Counted from the stretch's first letter, positions 36,447 to 46,140 are shown. The stretch: DNA of 64,000 bases from Brevibacterium sp. HMSC07C04 (GCF_001815905.1 NZ_KV823283.1:46011-110010); one strand, 5' to 3'. A program made the numbers and translations. Notes: a model not told the origin generated them from the sequence alone.

Positions 36447-38627
36447 GTGCCCACCACCCCAGAACACACCGACGGCGGGGCTTCCGCTGATTCGCTGCTT
36501 GACTGGATCACCCGCCCGGCCTCGCTGACGCTGCCGGACTTCCACCTGTCAGCTGAAGAGCTGCACCGCACGCTGGCGGCTGTTCTGGCCGACTTTCAGC
36601 AGGATCTCGAAGCAATTGCGGCCGATGAATCTCCGGCCGACTTCTACAACACGGTCGTCGCTTTGGAAAAGGCCACAGAACCGCTGCGCCGCCTGTCTGC
36701 TGTTGCCGGGGTTCTCCAAGGCTCGGCGCACACGGAGGACAACAGCGACGCTTTGGCGGAAATCAATGCGGAGCTGTCGTCGGCTTTTCTCGGCATTCGG
36801 CTCAATTCCGTCCTGTTCGACAGGCTTGAAGCGATTGGCGACAGTGCCCTTCTGCCGGAGGATCGTCGTCACCTGCAGCTTCTCCTGTCTGATTTCATTC
36901 GGGCGGGTGCCCGTTTGGACGATGACGGCAAGCAGCGCGTCGAAGCGGTCTCTGCTGAGCTGACGCGCTTGGAGAATCGCTTTGCCAATACCGTCCTGGC
37001 GGAGACCAACGCTTCGGCTTTTGTGATTGAACGCGGCGGCCCGTACTCACCTGATGGGCTGACTGAGGCTCAGCTGGCCGCCGCCGCTTCTCAGGCCCGG
37101 GAGCGCGGTGTTGACGGCTGGGTTCTGCCGTTGGAGTCGACAACCGTGCAGCCGCCGGCTGAAGCGCTTACCCACCCGGAGACCCGTTCGGCGCTGTTTG
37201 CCGCATCTGCTGATCGCTGCAGTCGCGGCGGTGAGGGTGATACTCGCGGCCTTGTTGCCGACATCACGGCACTGCGTGCCGCTTTGGCCGGTGTGCTGGG
37301 CTACAGTTCGTTCAGCGAGTACGCGATTGAGCAGCAGCAGGCGGGCAGCCCGGAACAGGCGTCGAGTCTGCTCATTTCGCTTCTGGAGCCTGCTGATCAG
37401 CAGCTGCGGCGTGAACTGGAAACCATTGAACAGACTGCGCAGCCGCAGAGGCTTGCGGCTGAGGACATTCCTTTCTGGCTGCGTCGCGTGGGCTCTCAGC
37501 TGTACGGCATCGACCACAGCGAAATCAGCAAGTACTTTGAGTTCAGCCGGGTTCTGCACGACGGTGTTTTCTATGCCGCGAGCGTGTTGTACGGGCTGAG
37601 CTTTGAGAATGTCACCGACCGGTTCGCCGGTCGGCTGTGGGACGAAGCCGTCACGGTGTGGGAGATCTCCGAGGGCGGCAAGATCCTGGGGCTGGTCTGC
37701 ATTGACCCCTACACGCGTCCCAGCAAGCGCGGCGGGGCATGGATGGCGGAGCTTGTGACAGGTGCGCGTCTGACGGGAGAACAGCCCATCATCACCATGA
37801 CCATGAACGTGCCCCGCCCCGCTCCGGACGAACCTGCCCTGCTGAGCTTGGATGACGTCAACACCCTGTTTCACGAGTTCGGCCACGTGTGGCACGGACT
37901 GTTTGCCGATTCCACCTATCCCAGCCGGGCTGGCACCTCGGTCCCTCGGGACTATGTTGAGTTCCCGTCGCAGCTGAACGAAATGTGGATGCTCCACCCG
38001 GATGTTCTGCCGAACTACGCCCGTCACATCACAACGGGCGAGCCGATGCCGGAAGGCCTGGTCGAACAGATCAAGCAGGCGCAGAAGTTCGGGCAGGGCT
38101 TCGGCACGGTCGAATACCTGGCGGCGGCTCTGCTTGACCTGTCGTGGCACGGCCTGGAACCGGGCGAACAGGTTGAAGCTGTTCTCGAATTCGAGTCGGA
38201 GGTGCTCTCGGCCGCTGGGTTTTCGCCCTCTGTGCAGCCGCGCTACCGTTCGCCGTACTTCATGCACGCGTTCAGCTTCGGCTATGCGGCCGGCTACTAC
38301 TCCTACCTGTGGTCGGAGCAGCTGGCCGCCTACGCTTCTGAATGGTTTGACCGGCAGGGCGGTCTGACGGCCGCTTCGGGGCAGGCTTTCCGCCGCGCGG
38401 TGCTGGCTCCGGGCTTCTCTGTCGACCCGGAGCAGGCCATCACCCAGTTCTTCGGGGAACAGCCCACCGTCGATCCTCTGCTGCGCCGCCGCGGCCTGCC
38501 AACACGGGCCAAGACCCAGGCCGAGGCGCCAACTGACTCCCCTGCCCACGTTCCTGCGCCCGCGGGCTCCCCTACCGAGGCTCCACCTCCGACCGACGTC
38601 CGCCCAGAAGCACCTCGGGAGGTCTGA
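36447..38627 (+). CDS. M3-family zinc metallopeptidase (oligopeptidase A/Dcp type)
   Basis: 726-residue cytosolic oligopeptidase. Zinc motif H476-E-F-G-H480 (LFHEFGHVWHGL) with the third ligand glutamate in the following QLNEMWMLHP segment. The catalytic Tyr/His region HAFSFGYAAGYYSYLWSE is typical of Dcp/PrlC. A Pro-rich 40-residue tail after RRRGLPTRAK is unusual. GTG 36447 with GAGGAG upstream. The next gene (YbaK) starts 3 bp after its stop. Confidence 0.93.
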   Translation: MPTTPEHTDGGASADSLLDWITRPASLTLPDFHLSAEELHRTLAAVLADFQQDLEAIAADESPADFYNTVVALEKATEPLRRLSAVAGVLQGSAHTEDNSDALAEINAELSSAFLGIRLNSVLFDRLEAIGDSALLPEDRRHLQLLLSDFIRAGARLDDDGKQRVEAVSAELTRLENRFANTVLAETNASAFVIERGGPYSPDGLTEAQLAAAASQARERGVDGWVLPLESTTVQPPAEALTHPETRSALFAASADRCSRGGEGDTRGLVADITALRAALAGVLGYSSFSEYAIEQQQAGSPEQASSLLISLLEPADQQLRRELETIEQTAQPQRLAAEDIPFWLRRVGSQLYGIDHSEISKYFEFSRVLHDGVFYAASVLYGLSFENVTDRFAGRLWDEAVTVWEISEGGKILGLVCIDPYTRPSKRGGAWMAELVTGARLTGEQPIITMTMNVPRPAPDEPALLSLDDVNTLFHEFGHVWHGLFADSTYPSRAGTSVPRDYVEFPSQLNEMWMLHPDVLPNYARHITTGEPMPEGLVEQIKQAQKFGQGFGTVEYLAAALLDLSWHGLEPGEQVEAVLEFESEVLSAAGFSPSVQPRYRSPYFMHAFSFGYAAGYYSYLWSEQLAAYASEWFDRQGGLTAASGQAFRRAVLAPGFSVDPEQAITQFFGEQPTVDPLLRRRGLPTRAKTQAEAPTDSPAHVPAPAGSPTEAPPPTDVRPEAPREV

Positions 38628-38630
38628 AGA

Positions 38631-39095
38631 GTGCACGAACGCAATCAGCGAGTCCAGGCGGACCTCGACAAAGCCGGGATCACCGGTGAGATCACAATCT
38701 TCACCGAGCACCTGCCAACGGCCGCCGATGCGGCTGCTCACCTGGGCATTGAGACAGGTGCGATTGCCAACAGCCTCATCTTCCGGCTTGACGGTGAACC
38801 GGTGCTCATCATGACGTCCGGTGCGCACCGGGTGGACACGGGCTTTGTCGAAGAGCAGACCGGCGGGAAGATCAGCCGGGCCAACGCGGACGTGGTGAAG
38901 GAGGCCACCGGCCAGGTGATCGGCGGGGTTGCCCCAGCTGGGCACACCAAGCCGATTCGCACCTTTATCGACCGCGCACTCGGGGCGTACCCGACGCTGT
39001 GGGCTGCCGCGGGCACCGCGGATTCGATGTTCCCGCTGACCTATCCGGAGCTGCTGCGCCTGACCGGCGGAGAGGAAATCGACGTTGAACGCTGA
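38631..39095 (+). CDS. YbaK/EbsC aminoacyl-tRNA deacylase
   Basis: 154-residue trans-editing enzyme hydrolysing mischarged tRNA (Cys-tRNA-Pro or related). Family features: AAAHLGIETGAIANSLIFR, LIMTSGAHRVD, then KISRANADVVKEATGQVIGG with the conserved lysine, and the final GHTKPIRTFID. GTG 38631 has GGGAGG 10 nt upstream. It overlaps the transporter gene by 11 bp. Confidence 0.92.
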   Translation: MHERNQRVQADLDKAGITGEITIFTEHLPTAADAAAHLGIETGAIANSLIFRLDGEPVLIMTSGAHRVDTGFVEEQTGGKISRANADVVKEATGQVIGGVAPAGHTKPIRTFIDRALGAYPTLWAAAGTADSMFPLTYPELLRLTGGEEIDVER

Positions 39096-39876
39096 AACCA
39101 CCCCGGAGTCCCGCGAACCCCGCCTGGCTTCCACACCGTCCGACCAGACGGCGGGTGCCCGACTGGTTGCCTTTGCGTCCTCCCGGGGGCGCTACTATGC
39201 CGTTGTTCTGGCGTTCTTCTGCGTGGCGCTGCTCGTGTCGAACATTTCGGCCACGAAGGTCATCGCGTTCTTCCCCATGGGCGACAGCCCGGACAGCTAC
39301 TGGATTGTGGCTGACGGCGGAGCTTTTCTGTTCCCGTTCGTGTACATCATGGGCGACGTCATTTCCGAGGTGTATGGATTCGCGGCCGCCCGCAAAGCCG
39401 TCATCATGGGCTTCATTACCCAGCTGGGGGCTTCGCTTGTCTTTCTGCTGGTCATCGTCGCCCCGCCGGGGCCCGGCTATGACGGCCAGGAGGCTTTTGA
39501 AGCCGTTCTGGGCTTCTATCCGCGGATTGTTGCCGCGTCTCTGGCCGGCTACTGCGTGGGCCAGATGCTCAACGCCTTTGTGCTTGTGCGCATTAAGCGC
39601 CGCATGGGCGAGCGCGCCCTGTGGGTGCGCCTGCTGGGTTCGACGGGTGTGGGCGAAGCGGCTGACACCGTCATCTTCTGCACTGTTGCCTTTGCCGGGG
39701 TGATTCCCGGTGGTGAGTTCTTCAAGTACGTTCTGTTCGGCTTTGCCTACAAGGTCGCTGTTGAAGTGCTGTTCCTGCCTGTCACGCAGGTGGTCATCCG
39801 CTGGTTCAAGAAGCGCGAGGGCACATATTCTGTTGAAACCGATGCCGAGCGCATGGCCGAAGGCGCCCGAGTGTGA
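39085..39876 (+). CDS. Queuosine precursor transporter (YhhQ/QPTR family)
   Basis: 263-residue membrane protein with six helices. Recognised by NISATKVIAFF, DGGAFLFPFVYIMGDVISEV (the YhhQ signature) and GSTGVGEAADTVIFCTVAFAG. It imports preQ0/preQ1 or queuine. TTG 39085 follows GAGGAAATCGACG. The queuine-tRNA ribosyltransferase gene is 0.85 kb away, so the two form a queuosine salvage pair; no preQ0 synthesis genes are in the window. Confidence 0.9.
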   Translation: MNAETTPESREPRLASTPSDQTAGARLVAFASSRGRYYAVVLAFFCVALLVSNISATKVIAFFPMGDSPDSYWIVADGGAFLFPFVYIMGDVISEVYGFAAARKAVIMGFITQLGASLVFLLVIVAPPGPGYDGQEAFEAVLGFYPRIVAASLAGYCVGQMLNAFVLVRIKRRMGERALWVRLLGSTGVGEAADTVIFCTVAFAGVIPGGEFFKYVLFGFAYKVAVEVLFLPVTQVVIRWFKKREGTYSVETDAERMAEGARV

Positions 39877-40736
39877 CCGCTTCATTCCGCCTGGATTCGC
39901 CGGGCTCACCGAAATCGCCGAGCCTGTCGCCGTGGGGTCGGGCGCTCGGGGCCGCTGCTGGCTTTGCCGCTGGAGCGGCTGCCGGTTGGCTGTCCAGCTC
40001 CGCCTGGATGAACGGGGTGCAGGCCCGCACCCGCCGCAGGTGGTGGCAGCACTTTCACGAGGCGGAGCTCGCTTTCTTCCCCGACGGCTCAATTGGTCCG
40101 GTGTCAGGCTGGGGTGGTGAGGTTCGTCCCCTCAGAGTCAATGTTCTGGGTGATTCCGCTGCTGCGGGAGTGGGTGCTTCGAGCGCGGACCGAGGCTATG
40201 TGGGCATTGTTCTCAGGCGTTTGGCCGCTGACGCCGGCGTCCCCGTTGTGGTGTGCAATGTCGCCCAGCCCGGTGACTCCTCGTGGCTTCTGATGGAGCA
40301 GCAGCTGCCGGAACTCAAGGCGGGGCGCATGTTTGCTCATGCGGATGTCACGATGTGCGTCATCGGCGGCAATGACATCGCCGACCGCACGTTTACAGCT
40401 GAGGGCTTCGCCTGGACTGCTGAGCGTCTGTATCCGGCTCTGCCTGGAGGGACTGTCGTATCAACCGTGCCGAGTTTCGGTTTGAGCTTCTATGAGCGCA
40501 AGTGCCGGGCAGCCAATGAGCTCATTCGCCGTCTGGCGGCCGAAAACGATCTTGAGCTTGCCGAACTGCACGCCGCAACTGCTTCGCTGTGGTCGCGCAG
40601 CACCCTTGGGATTCCGCGTCAGTTCTTCACAATGGAATCTGATGTGTTTCATCCCAACGACCACGGGTACACCGTGTGGGCAGAAGCCGTGTGGCCAGCC
40701 GTCAGGCGCGCCTGGCTGCGGGACTATTTGCCGTAG
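39873..40736 (+). CDS. SGNH/GDSL hydrolase, membrane-anchored
   Basis: 287-residue esterase/lipase-fold protein with an N-terminal alanine-rich helix (about 24-42). Catalytic serine in VLGDSAAAG (S95), oxyanion Gly/Asn in GGND (N167), and the Asp-x-x-His pair in SDVFHPND near residue 262. Overlaps the transporter stop as GTGA and converges on tgt with a 13-bp overlap. Substrate unknown. Confidence 0.88.
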   Translation: MTASFRLDSPGSPKSPSLSPWGRALGAAAGFAAGAAAGWLSSSAWMNGVQARTRRRWWQHFHEAELAFFPDGSIGPVSGWGGEVRPLRVNVLGDSAAAGVGASSADRGYVGIVLRRLAADAGVPVVVCNVAQPGDSSWLLMEQQLPELKAGRMFAHADVTMCVIGGNDIADRTFTAEGFAWTAERLYPALPGGTVVSTVPSFGLSFYERKCRAANELIRRLAAENDLELAELHAATASLWSRSTLGIPRQFFTMESDVFHPNDHGYTVWAEAVWPAVRRAWLRDYLP

Positions 40737-42067
40737 AAGCGGCCCAGGGTTTCTTCTTCGTATTCGTCGAAGGTGCCCTCAGCGATTGCTTCGCGCATTT
40801 TCTCCACCAGCCGCACCGTGTAGTGCTCATTGTGGATGGTGCACAGGGTGGAGAACAGCATCTCCTTGGCCTTGAACAGGTGGCGAAGGTATGCGCGCGA
40901 ATAGTTTTGGCACGTGTAGCACTCGCAGCCGGGCTCAATGGGGTCCCAGTTGCGCTGTGAGGCGGCGTTGTTGACGTTGTACCGGCCGTAGGCGGTGTAG
41001 ACGGCCCCGTTGCGGGCGACACGCGAAGGCTGAACGCAGTCGAACGTATCTGCTCCGGCACGCACGGCGGTGAACATGTCGTTCGGTTCGGAGATTCCCA
41101 GCAGGTGGCGGGGGCGGCCTTCGGGAAGTTCGTCATTGCACCAGCCGACGATCGTGCCGAGGTTCTCCTTTTCCAGCGCCCCGCCGATTCCGTAGCCGTC
41201 GAAGTCCATAGCACCCAAGTCGCGGCAGGCTTTGCGCCGCAGATCTTCGTACTGCGCACCCTGAATGACGCCGAAGAGCGCCTGGTAGGGCTTGCCGCCC
41301 GGCAGTCCCGCAAAGCCGGGGGTGCTGCGCTGTACGGTGAGCTTCTTGTGCTCTTCAATGCAGCGGATTGCCCACAGGCGTGTCCGCTCTAGGGACTCTT
41401 CCTGGTAGGCGCGTGAGTTCATGAGGGTGGTCAGCTCGTCAAAGGCGAACATGATGTCCGCCCCCAGCTGGTGTTGGACCCGCATCGAGATTTCGGGAGT
41501 GAAGCGGTGCAGGGAACCGTCCAGGTGAGATTTGAAGTTCACCCCGTCGTCGTCGACAAAGCTCAGCCGCTCTTTGCCTTCGGCTATCGCTCCGTCGTCG
41601 AGCCCGGCGTTGTCAGCAGCCGCCTCCATCGAGATGACCTTTTTGAATCCCGAGCCCAGACTCATCACCTGAAAACCGCCGGAGTCGGTGAAGGTCGGCC
41701 CGTGCCAGTTCATGAACGCGGCCAGTCCCCCGGCTTCGTCCACCAGGTCCGCCCCCGGCTGCAGGTACAGGTGGTAGGCATTGGCCAGCAGGGCCTGTGC
41801 CCCGAGGTCCCGCATTTCCTCGGGCCGCACGGCCTTTACGGTGGCTTTTGTGCCCACCGGGATGAAGGCGGGCGTCTGGATGTTCCCGTGCGGGGTGCGG
41901 ATCACTCCGGTGCGGCCGTGCACGCTCCCCTGCCCCAGAGAATAGGGACTGCGGGTGCGCGATCCGGGGTCGAGGCGGGACTCGATTGTGAAACCGAAGC
42001 CCGCTTCGGGGCGGTCAGGGCTCACTGCGGGTTCTGGGGGAGCAGGTTCTTCAGGGTGCGTGGGCAT
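40724..42067 (-). CDS. tgt: tRNA-guanine transglycosylase (queuine/preQ1 insertion)
   Basis: 447-residue Tgt, which swaps guanine-34 for preQ1/queuine in GUN-anticodon tRNAs. Catalytic aspartates in DSGGFQVMS and CVQPSRVARNG; zinc site C-x-C-x2-C...H (CECYTCQNYSRAYLRHLFKA). A Pro-rich N-terminal extension of about 45 residues precedes the core. Followed 3 bp upstream (on its own strand) by the FAD-oxidase stop. Confidence 0.94.
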   Translation of the reverse strand: MPTHPEEPAPPEPAVSPDRPEAGFGFTIESRLDPGSRTRSPYSLGQGSVHGRTGVIRTPHGNIQTPAFIPVGTKATVKAVRPEEMRDLGAQALLANAYHLYLQPGADLVDEAGGLAAFMNWHGPTFTDSGGFQVMSLGSGFKKVISMEAAADNAGLDDGAIAEGKERLSFVDDDGVNFKSHLDGSLHRFTPEISMRVQHQLGADIMFAFDELTTLMNSRAYQEESLERTRLWAIRCIEEHKKLTVQRSTPGFAGLPGGKPYQALFGVIQGAQYEDLRRKACRDLGAMDFDGYGIGGALEKENLGTIVGWCNDELPEGRPRHLLGISEPNDMFTAVRAGADTFDCVQPSRVARNGAVYTAYGRYNVNNAASQRNWDPIEPGCECYTCQNYSRAYLRHLFKAKEMLFSTLCTIHNEHYTVRLVEKMREAIAEGTFDEYEEETLGRFYGK

Positions 42068-42070
42068 GGT

Positions 42071-43483
42071 TCAGGTTTCGCCGAGGAACTCCAGCATCTT
42101 GCCCGGGTTCATGATGTTCTGCGGGTCAAGGGCCTTTTTGATTGCCATGTGCATTGCCCGGCTGCCCTCATCGAGTTCGCGGCGCAGCCAGGGGGCCTTG
42201 AGTGAGCCCACTCCGTGTTCGCCCGTGATGGTTCCTCCGCAGTCAATGCCTGCCTGCATGATTTCGCCGAAAGCCTCTTCGGCCAGGCGAACCTGCTGGT
42301 CATCAAGGGCGTTGAACGTGACGGTCGGGTGCAGATTGCCGTCACCGGCGTGAGCACAGCAGGAGAAGATGAGCTGCGGGTACTTTTCGGCAATAGCATC
42401 GAGCCTGGCGAAGATGTCGGGCAGCCGCCCGCGCGGAACGCAGACATCGTCAACCAATTCACCGCCGCCGAGTTCGTGCGCAACCTTCTGCGTGGCGGGC
42501 GAAACCGCACGCCGGGCGGCAACCAGCAGTTCGGAATCAGCCGGGTCGTCTGAATAGAAGACGTCATCTGCGCCGACGGCTTTTGCCACCGCCGTGAACC
42601 GTTCGAGTTCGGCGGCTGCCGCTTCGGTCGAACCGTCGCCATCAGCCTGGACCAGCAGGATCGCACCGGCGCCATCCGGCAGACCGAAATCGCCGTAGGC
42701 GTTGACGAACTCGATGACCTGCCTGTCCATGTACTCCATGAACGAAGGCCGACCTCCGGCGCCCATATAGTCCGTGACAGCGCCTGCCGCAGTGACAGAG
42801 CTTGGGAAAATCGCCACCGCGGTCAGCGGAGCCGGAAGTTTCGGCACCAGTTCGAGCGTCACCTCGACAACCACCCCGAGAGTGCCTTCGGCGCCGATGA
42901 TGAGCGAGTGCAGGTTGTAGCCGGCCACGCCCTTCCGTGTGGGTCGGCCGACAGTGGTGAGTGTTCCGTCGGGCAGCACCACTTTGAGGCTGCGCACGTA
43001 GTCGGCGGTCACGCCGTACTTCACACAGCACATACCGCCGGCGTTGGTCGACACATTGCCGCCGATCGACGAGATCGCCACCGAGCCCGGGTCGGGTGGG
43101 TAGGACATGTCAAAGCTGTCGAGGTGCCTCTTGAGGTCGCCGTTGATGATGCCGGGCTCAACGGTGCAGGTCTGTTCGACAGTATTGACGTCCAGCACGC
43201 GGTTCATCCGCTCAAGGCTGAGCAGAATGCAGCCGTCGACGGCGTTTGCGGCTCCTGCCAGGCCGGTTCGCGCTCCCTGCGGCACGATCGGCACGCCGTG
43301 TTCGTGGGCGAAGCGGACCGTGGTCTGCACGTCTTCAACTGTCTGGGCGCGCACGAGCGCCAAGGGCTTGCCCGCATCGCTGAACTGCGCATGATCGCAG
43401 CTGTAGGTCTGCAGGACGTCAGGGTCGTCCGTGAAAGCGCGGCCCAGTGTTTCTTTCAGACCGGCGAGATCGGCGGTGCTCAT
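42071..43483 (-). CDS. FAD-linked oxidase (glycolate/D-lactate dehydrogenase GlcD-like)
   Basis: 470-residue flavoprotein. PP-loop FAD motif PQGARTGLAGAANAV (residues ~82-96), second FAD segment SIGGNVSTNAGGMCCVKYG, and C-terminal oxidase end CAHAGDGNLHPTV...GEHGVGSLKAPWL. Oxidises a 2-hydroxyacid (glycolate, D-lactate or D-2-hydroxyglutarate). ATG 43483 begins 11 bp after the aminotransferase stop; the longer frame overlaps that gene. Confidence 0.9.
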   Translation of the reverse strand: MSTADLAGLKETLGRAFTDDPDVLQTYSCDHAQFSDAGKPLALVRAQTVEDVQTTVRFAHEHGVPIVPQGARTGLAGAANAVDGCILLSLERMNRVLDVNTVEQTCTVEPGIINGDLKRHLDSFDMSYPPDPGSVAISSIGGNVSTNAGGMCCVKYGVTADYVRSLKVVLPDGTLTTVGRPTRKGVAGYNLHSLIIGAEGTLGVVVEVTLELVPKLPAPLTAVAIFPSSVTAAGAVTDYMGAGGRPSFMEYMDRQVIEFVNAYGDFGLPDGAGAILLVQADGDGSTEAAAAELERFTAVAKAVGADDVFYSDDPADSELLVAARRAVSPATQKVAHELGGGELVDDVCVPRGRLPDIFARLDAIAEKYPQLIFSCCAHAGDGNLHPTVTFNALDDQQVRLAEEAFGEIMQAGIDCGGTITGEHGVGSLKAPWLRRELDEGSRAMHMAIKKALDPQNIMNPGKMLEFLGET

Positions 43484-43494
43484 AGCAGGCGGCT

Positions 43495-44568
43495 TCACTT
43501 GCCCAGAAATTCGCGAGTGACGGCGATGAAGCGCTCCATGGCTTCGTCCGGGCCGATGCTCACGCGGATGCCGGTGTGCAGATTGCGCACTGCCAGTCCG
43601 TTGGCCATGCACACCTTTTCGAAGTCTGCGGAACGTTCGCCCAGCGGCAGCCACACGTAGTTGGCGTCCGAAGTCGGCACCTCGATGCCCAGTGCCCGCA
43701 GCTCTTCTGTCAGTTTGTCGCGCGCGGCGGCGATTTCCTTGGCCCGCACATCGACTTCGGACGATGCGCGCAGGGATGCGAGCGCTGCTGCCTGGCCTAT
43801 GCTCTGCACCGAAAACGGGGCAATCGACTTGCGCATTTCGAGGATGACGTCCGGGTGGGCGATTCCGTAGCCCACGCGCAGACCGGCAAGACCGTGGGCC
43901 TTGGAGAATGTGCGCATGATGATGAGGTTGGGGTAGTCGCCAAGTGCGGCGACGGCGTCGACGGTGTCTTCTGAGGTGATGAACTCCAGGTACGCCTGGT
44001 CGAGAACCACCAGCAGGTCCGCTGGTACGCGGTCCATGAACGCACGGAATTCGGCTTCCCCGATTGCCGGTCCGGTGGGGTTGTTCGGACTGCACAGCAC
44101 GACCAGCGTCGTGTCGTCGTCAATTGCGTCCAGCAGCGCATCGAAGTCGTGGCGACCGTCTGCCGTCAGCGGGATCTGGCGGTTCTCCGCCCCGCTCATA
44201 ACGCCCACCTGGCGGTACATTTCAAACGACGGCCACGGGTAGACGATGTTCGCACCGGGGCCGGCCGTAATGGCAAAGGCGGCCGACAGGATTTCCGAAC
44301 CACCTGCCCCGAACACAATGTTCTCGGGTGCAACACCCAGGAAGTCGGCCATGGCGTCGGTCAGTTCGAAAACGCCCGGGTCAGGGTAGATATTGGGATT
44401 TTCAGATGCTTTCGCAATGGCTTCGCGCACCTGCGGCAGCGGCTCCATGTGGTGCTCGTTGGCTGACAGTTTGTACGCTGTCATGCCTTCGATCGGGGCG
44501 GCGGGTTTGCCGGGAACATATGCCGCGGCATCGCGCACGGCAGGGCGCAGGCGGTACTGAAAAGTCAT
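43495..44568 (-). CDS. Histidinol-phosphate/aromatic aminotransferase
   Basis: 357-residue fold-type I PLP enzyme. PLP lysine in RTFSKAHGLAGLRVGYG, NPTG box SPNNPTGPA, phosphate arginine in GIRVSIG near the C-terminus. Similar to HisC and to actinobacterial aromatic aminotransferase Pat (SANEHHMEPLPQVREAI start region); which of the two cannot be decided. No his operon nearby favours Pat. ATG 44568 has TACGAT 6 nt upstream, suggesting a leaderless mRNA. Confidence 0.88.
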   Translation of the reverse strand: MTFQYRLRPAVRDAAAYVPGKPAAPIEGMTAYKLSANEHHMEPLPQVREAIAKASENPNIYPDPGVFELTDAMADFLGVAPENIVFGAGGSEILSAAFAITAGPGANIVYPWPSFEMYRQVGVMSGAENRQIPLTADGRHDFDALLDAIDDDTTLVVLCSPNNPTGPAIGEAEFRAFMDRVPADLLVVLDQAYLEFITSEDTVDAVAALGDYPNLIIMRTFSKAHGLAGLRVGYGIAHPDVILEMRKSIAPFSVQSIGQAAALASLRASSEVDVRAKEIAAARDKLTEELRALGIEVPTSDANYVWLPLGERSADFEKVCMANGLAVRNLHTGIRVSIGPDEAMERFIAVTREFLGK

Positions 44569-44684
44569 GGGCTCATCGTACCGCCGCCCCAGGCTCACCC
44601 GGGCGGCACCTCGGGCCACAGCCCGGTGCCAAAGACAGCCGAGCCGAACCCGAGAACCAGCGCGGCACCTCGGCCTTTCACTGT

Positions 44685-46066
44685 GGGGTTAAGTAAAGAA
44701 AAGTGTGTCCGCATGCCACCATAACCCCAGACCACACACCACAAATCACCAAAGAATAGCTCCCCGAAAGCTATTACCCACACCATCCCGCACCTCCGGC
44801 CACATTTGTGCTAACCGCACACCGGTTGGATTAAAGGATGACCACCAACCGCCCCAGCTGCCCACTATGCGGCAACAACACAAAGAAAAACGGCACCACC
44901 AGCAAATCAACCACCCGTTGGCGCTGCACCCACTGCGGACACTCCTTTACCCGCAACACCCAAACCCACAACAAAAATACCGCCACCATGGCTTTGTTCA
45001 TCCAATGGGCCACCGGCACCCAATCTCTAACCACCTTCGCCGCACACCATGGCGTAACCAGGCAAACCATGCACCACCGATTCCGATGGTGCTGGTGGAT
45101 CATCCCCACACCCACCATCGACTCATTCCGCATCCATGACCAAATCTTCCTCGACGCGACCTATCTAAAGTCCGGATGCCTCCTGATCGCAGCCAGTAAA
45201 ACCCACGTCATCAACTGGACCTGGGCCAGACACGAAACCACCGCCGCCTACACCGAACTCCTACGCCCCATTGCCGCACCACTAATCGCAGTCACAGACG
45301 GCGGACAAGGTGCCCAATCAGCCATCCACCACTGCTGGCCAACAACACGCATCCAACGCTGCCTCGTCCACGCCCAACGAACAGTCCGCCGCCACACCAC
45401 CAGCAACCCCCGCACCGATGCCGGCAAAACCCTCTACCGCCTAGCCCTGAAACTCACTCGCATCACCGACCTTGACCAAGCATCCACATGGGTCGCCCAC
45501 CTGCACGAATTCGACCACACCTACCGGGAATGGATGAACGAGAAAACCACCATCAAAGACCCTGCTACCGGCGCCTACACCAAGGTCTACACCCACCAAC
45601 GCGTCCGAGCGGCCTATCAATCATTGCTATCTCTGCACCGCAGAGACCTGCTGTTTACCTACCTGCAACCCCCACCAACAACCATCGACCCCGACAACCT
45701 TGCAGCAACAACAAACAGCCTCGAAGGTGGCATCAACGCCCCCATAAAAGAACTAGCCCGCAGACACCGCGGACTATCACTACCGCATCAACGCACAGTG
45801 ATGGATTGGTGGCTGTATCTACATACAGAAGTCCCTGACGATCCGGTCAAGATCGCCAGGGACCAACGATGGGGTCAAGACGCACTTTCCACAGCAACAG
45901 ACCTGATCACCCACAACACCACAGCCACTACCAATGACATCGGTGCACCAGCAGAATACGACACCGCCATCGACACCAGCTACCAACACAACCTCGGCAT
46001 CCAAAAAGGCTGGATCAAATAACCGCAACACGCCCGGAAAAGACACACTTTTCTTTACTTAACCCC
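44685..46066 (+). mobile_element. IS1249-like insertion sequence (IS256 family), apparently intact
   Basis: 1.38 kb element with 25-bp perfect terminal inverted repeats (left 44685-44709 beginning GGGGTTAAGTAAAGAAAAGT; right 46042-46066). It contains one full-length transposase gene. No exact target duplication can be seen: the flanks read CACTGTG and CCGCTGTG. It lies between the aminotransferase promoter region and tRNA-Ser(CGA). Lower GC than the neighbours. Confidence 0.9.
44838..46022 (+). CDS. IS1249-type transposase
   Basis: 394-residue DDE transposase of the IS256 family, IS1249 subgroup. An N-terminal zinc ribbon CPLCGNN...WRCTHCGHSF (residues 9-42) and helix-turn-helix precede the catalytic core: first Asp in FLDATYLKSG, second Asp in VTDGGQGAQSA, the C/D motif LVHAQRTVRRH and the Glu in TNSLEGGINAPIK. 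All catalytic residues are intact, so it may be active. ATG 44838. Confidence 0.92.
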   Translation: MTTNRPSCPLCGNNTKKNGTTSKSTTRWRCTHCGHSFTRNTQTHNKNTATMALFIQWATGTQSLTTFAAHHGVTRQTMHHRFRWCWWIIPTPTIDSFRIHDQIFLDATYLKSGCLLIAASKTHVINWTWARHETTAAYTELLRPIAAPLIAVTDGGQGAQSAIHHCWPTTRIQRCLVHAQRTVRRHTTSNPRTDAGKTLYRLALKLTRITDLDQASTWVAHLHEFDHTYREWMNEKTTIKDPATGAYTKVYTHQRVRAAYQSLLSLHRRDLLFTYLQPPPTTIDPDNLAATTNSLEGGINAPIKELARRHRGLSLPHQRTVMDWWLYLHTEVPDDPVKIARDQRWGQDALSTATDLITHNTTATTNDIGAPAEYDTAIDTSYQHNLGIQKGWIK

Positions 46067-46108
46067 CGCTGTGCCTCGGGAACATGCCTGCGTCCTCAGA
46101 ACATGAAA

Positions 46109-46136
46109 AAGCTCCGAGGCAAGAACCCCGGAGCTT
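46109..46136 (-). terminator. Terminator of tRNA-Ser(CGA)
   Basis: AAGCTCCG/CGGAGCTT stem followed on the minus strand by TTTTTC, directly after the tRNA. Confidence 0.85.
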
Positions 46137-46140
46137 CATC

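Noticed and set aside
37047..39134. 695-codon open frame on the minus strand
   Set aside because: It lies opposite the M3 peptidase and YbaK genes, which have full motifs and ribosome sites; its composition (Arg/Gly/Val rich) is that of an antisense shadow.
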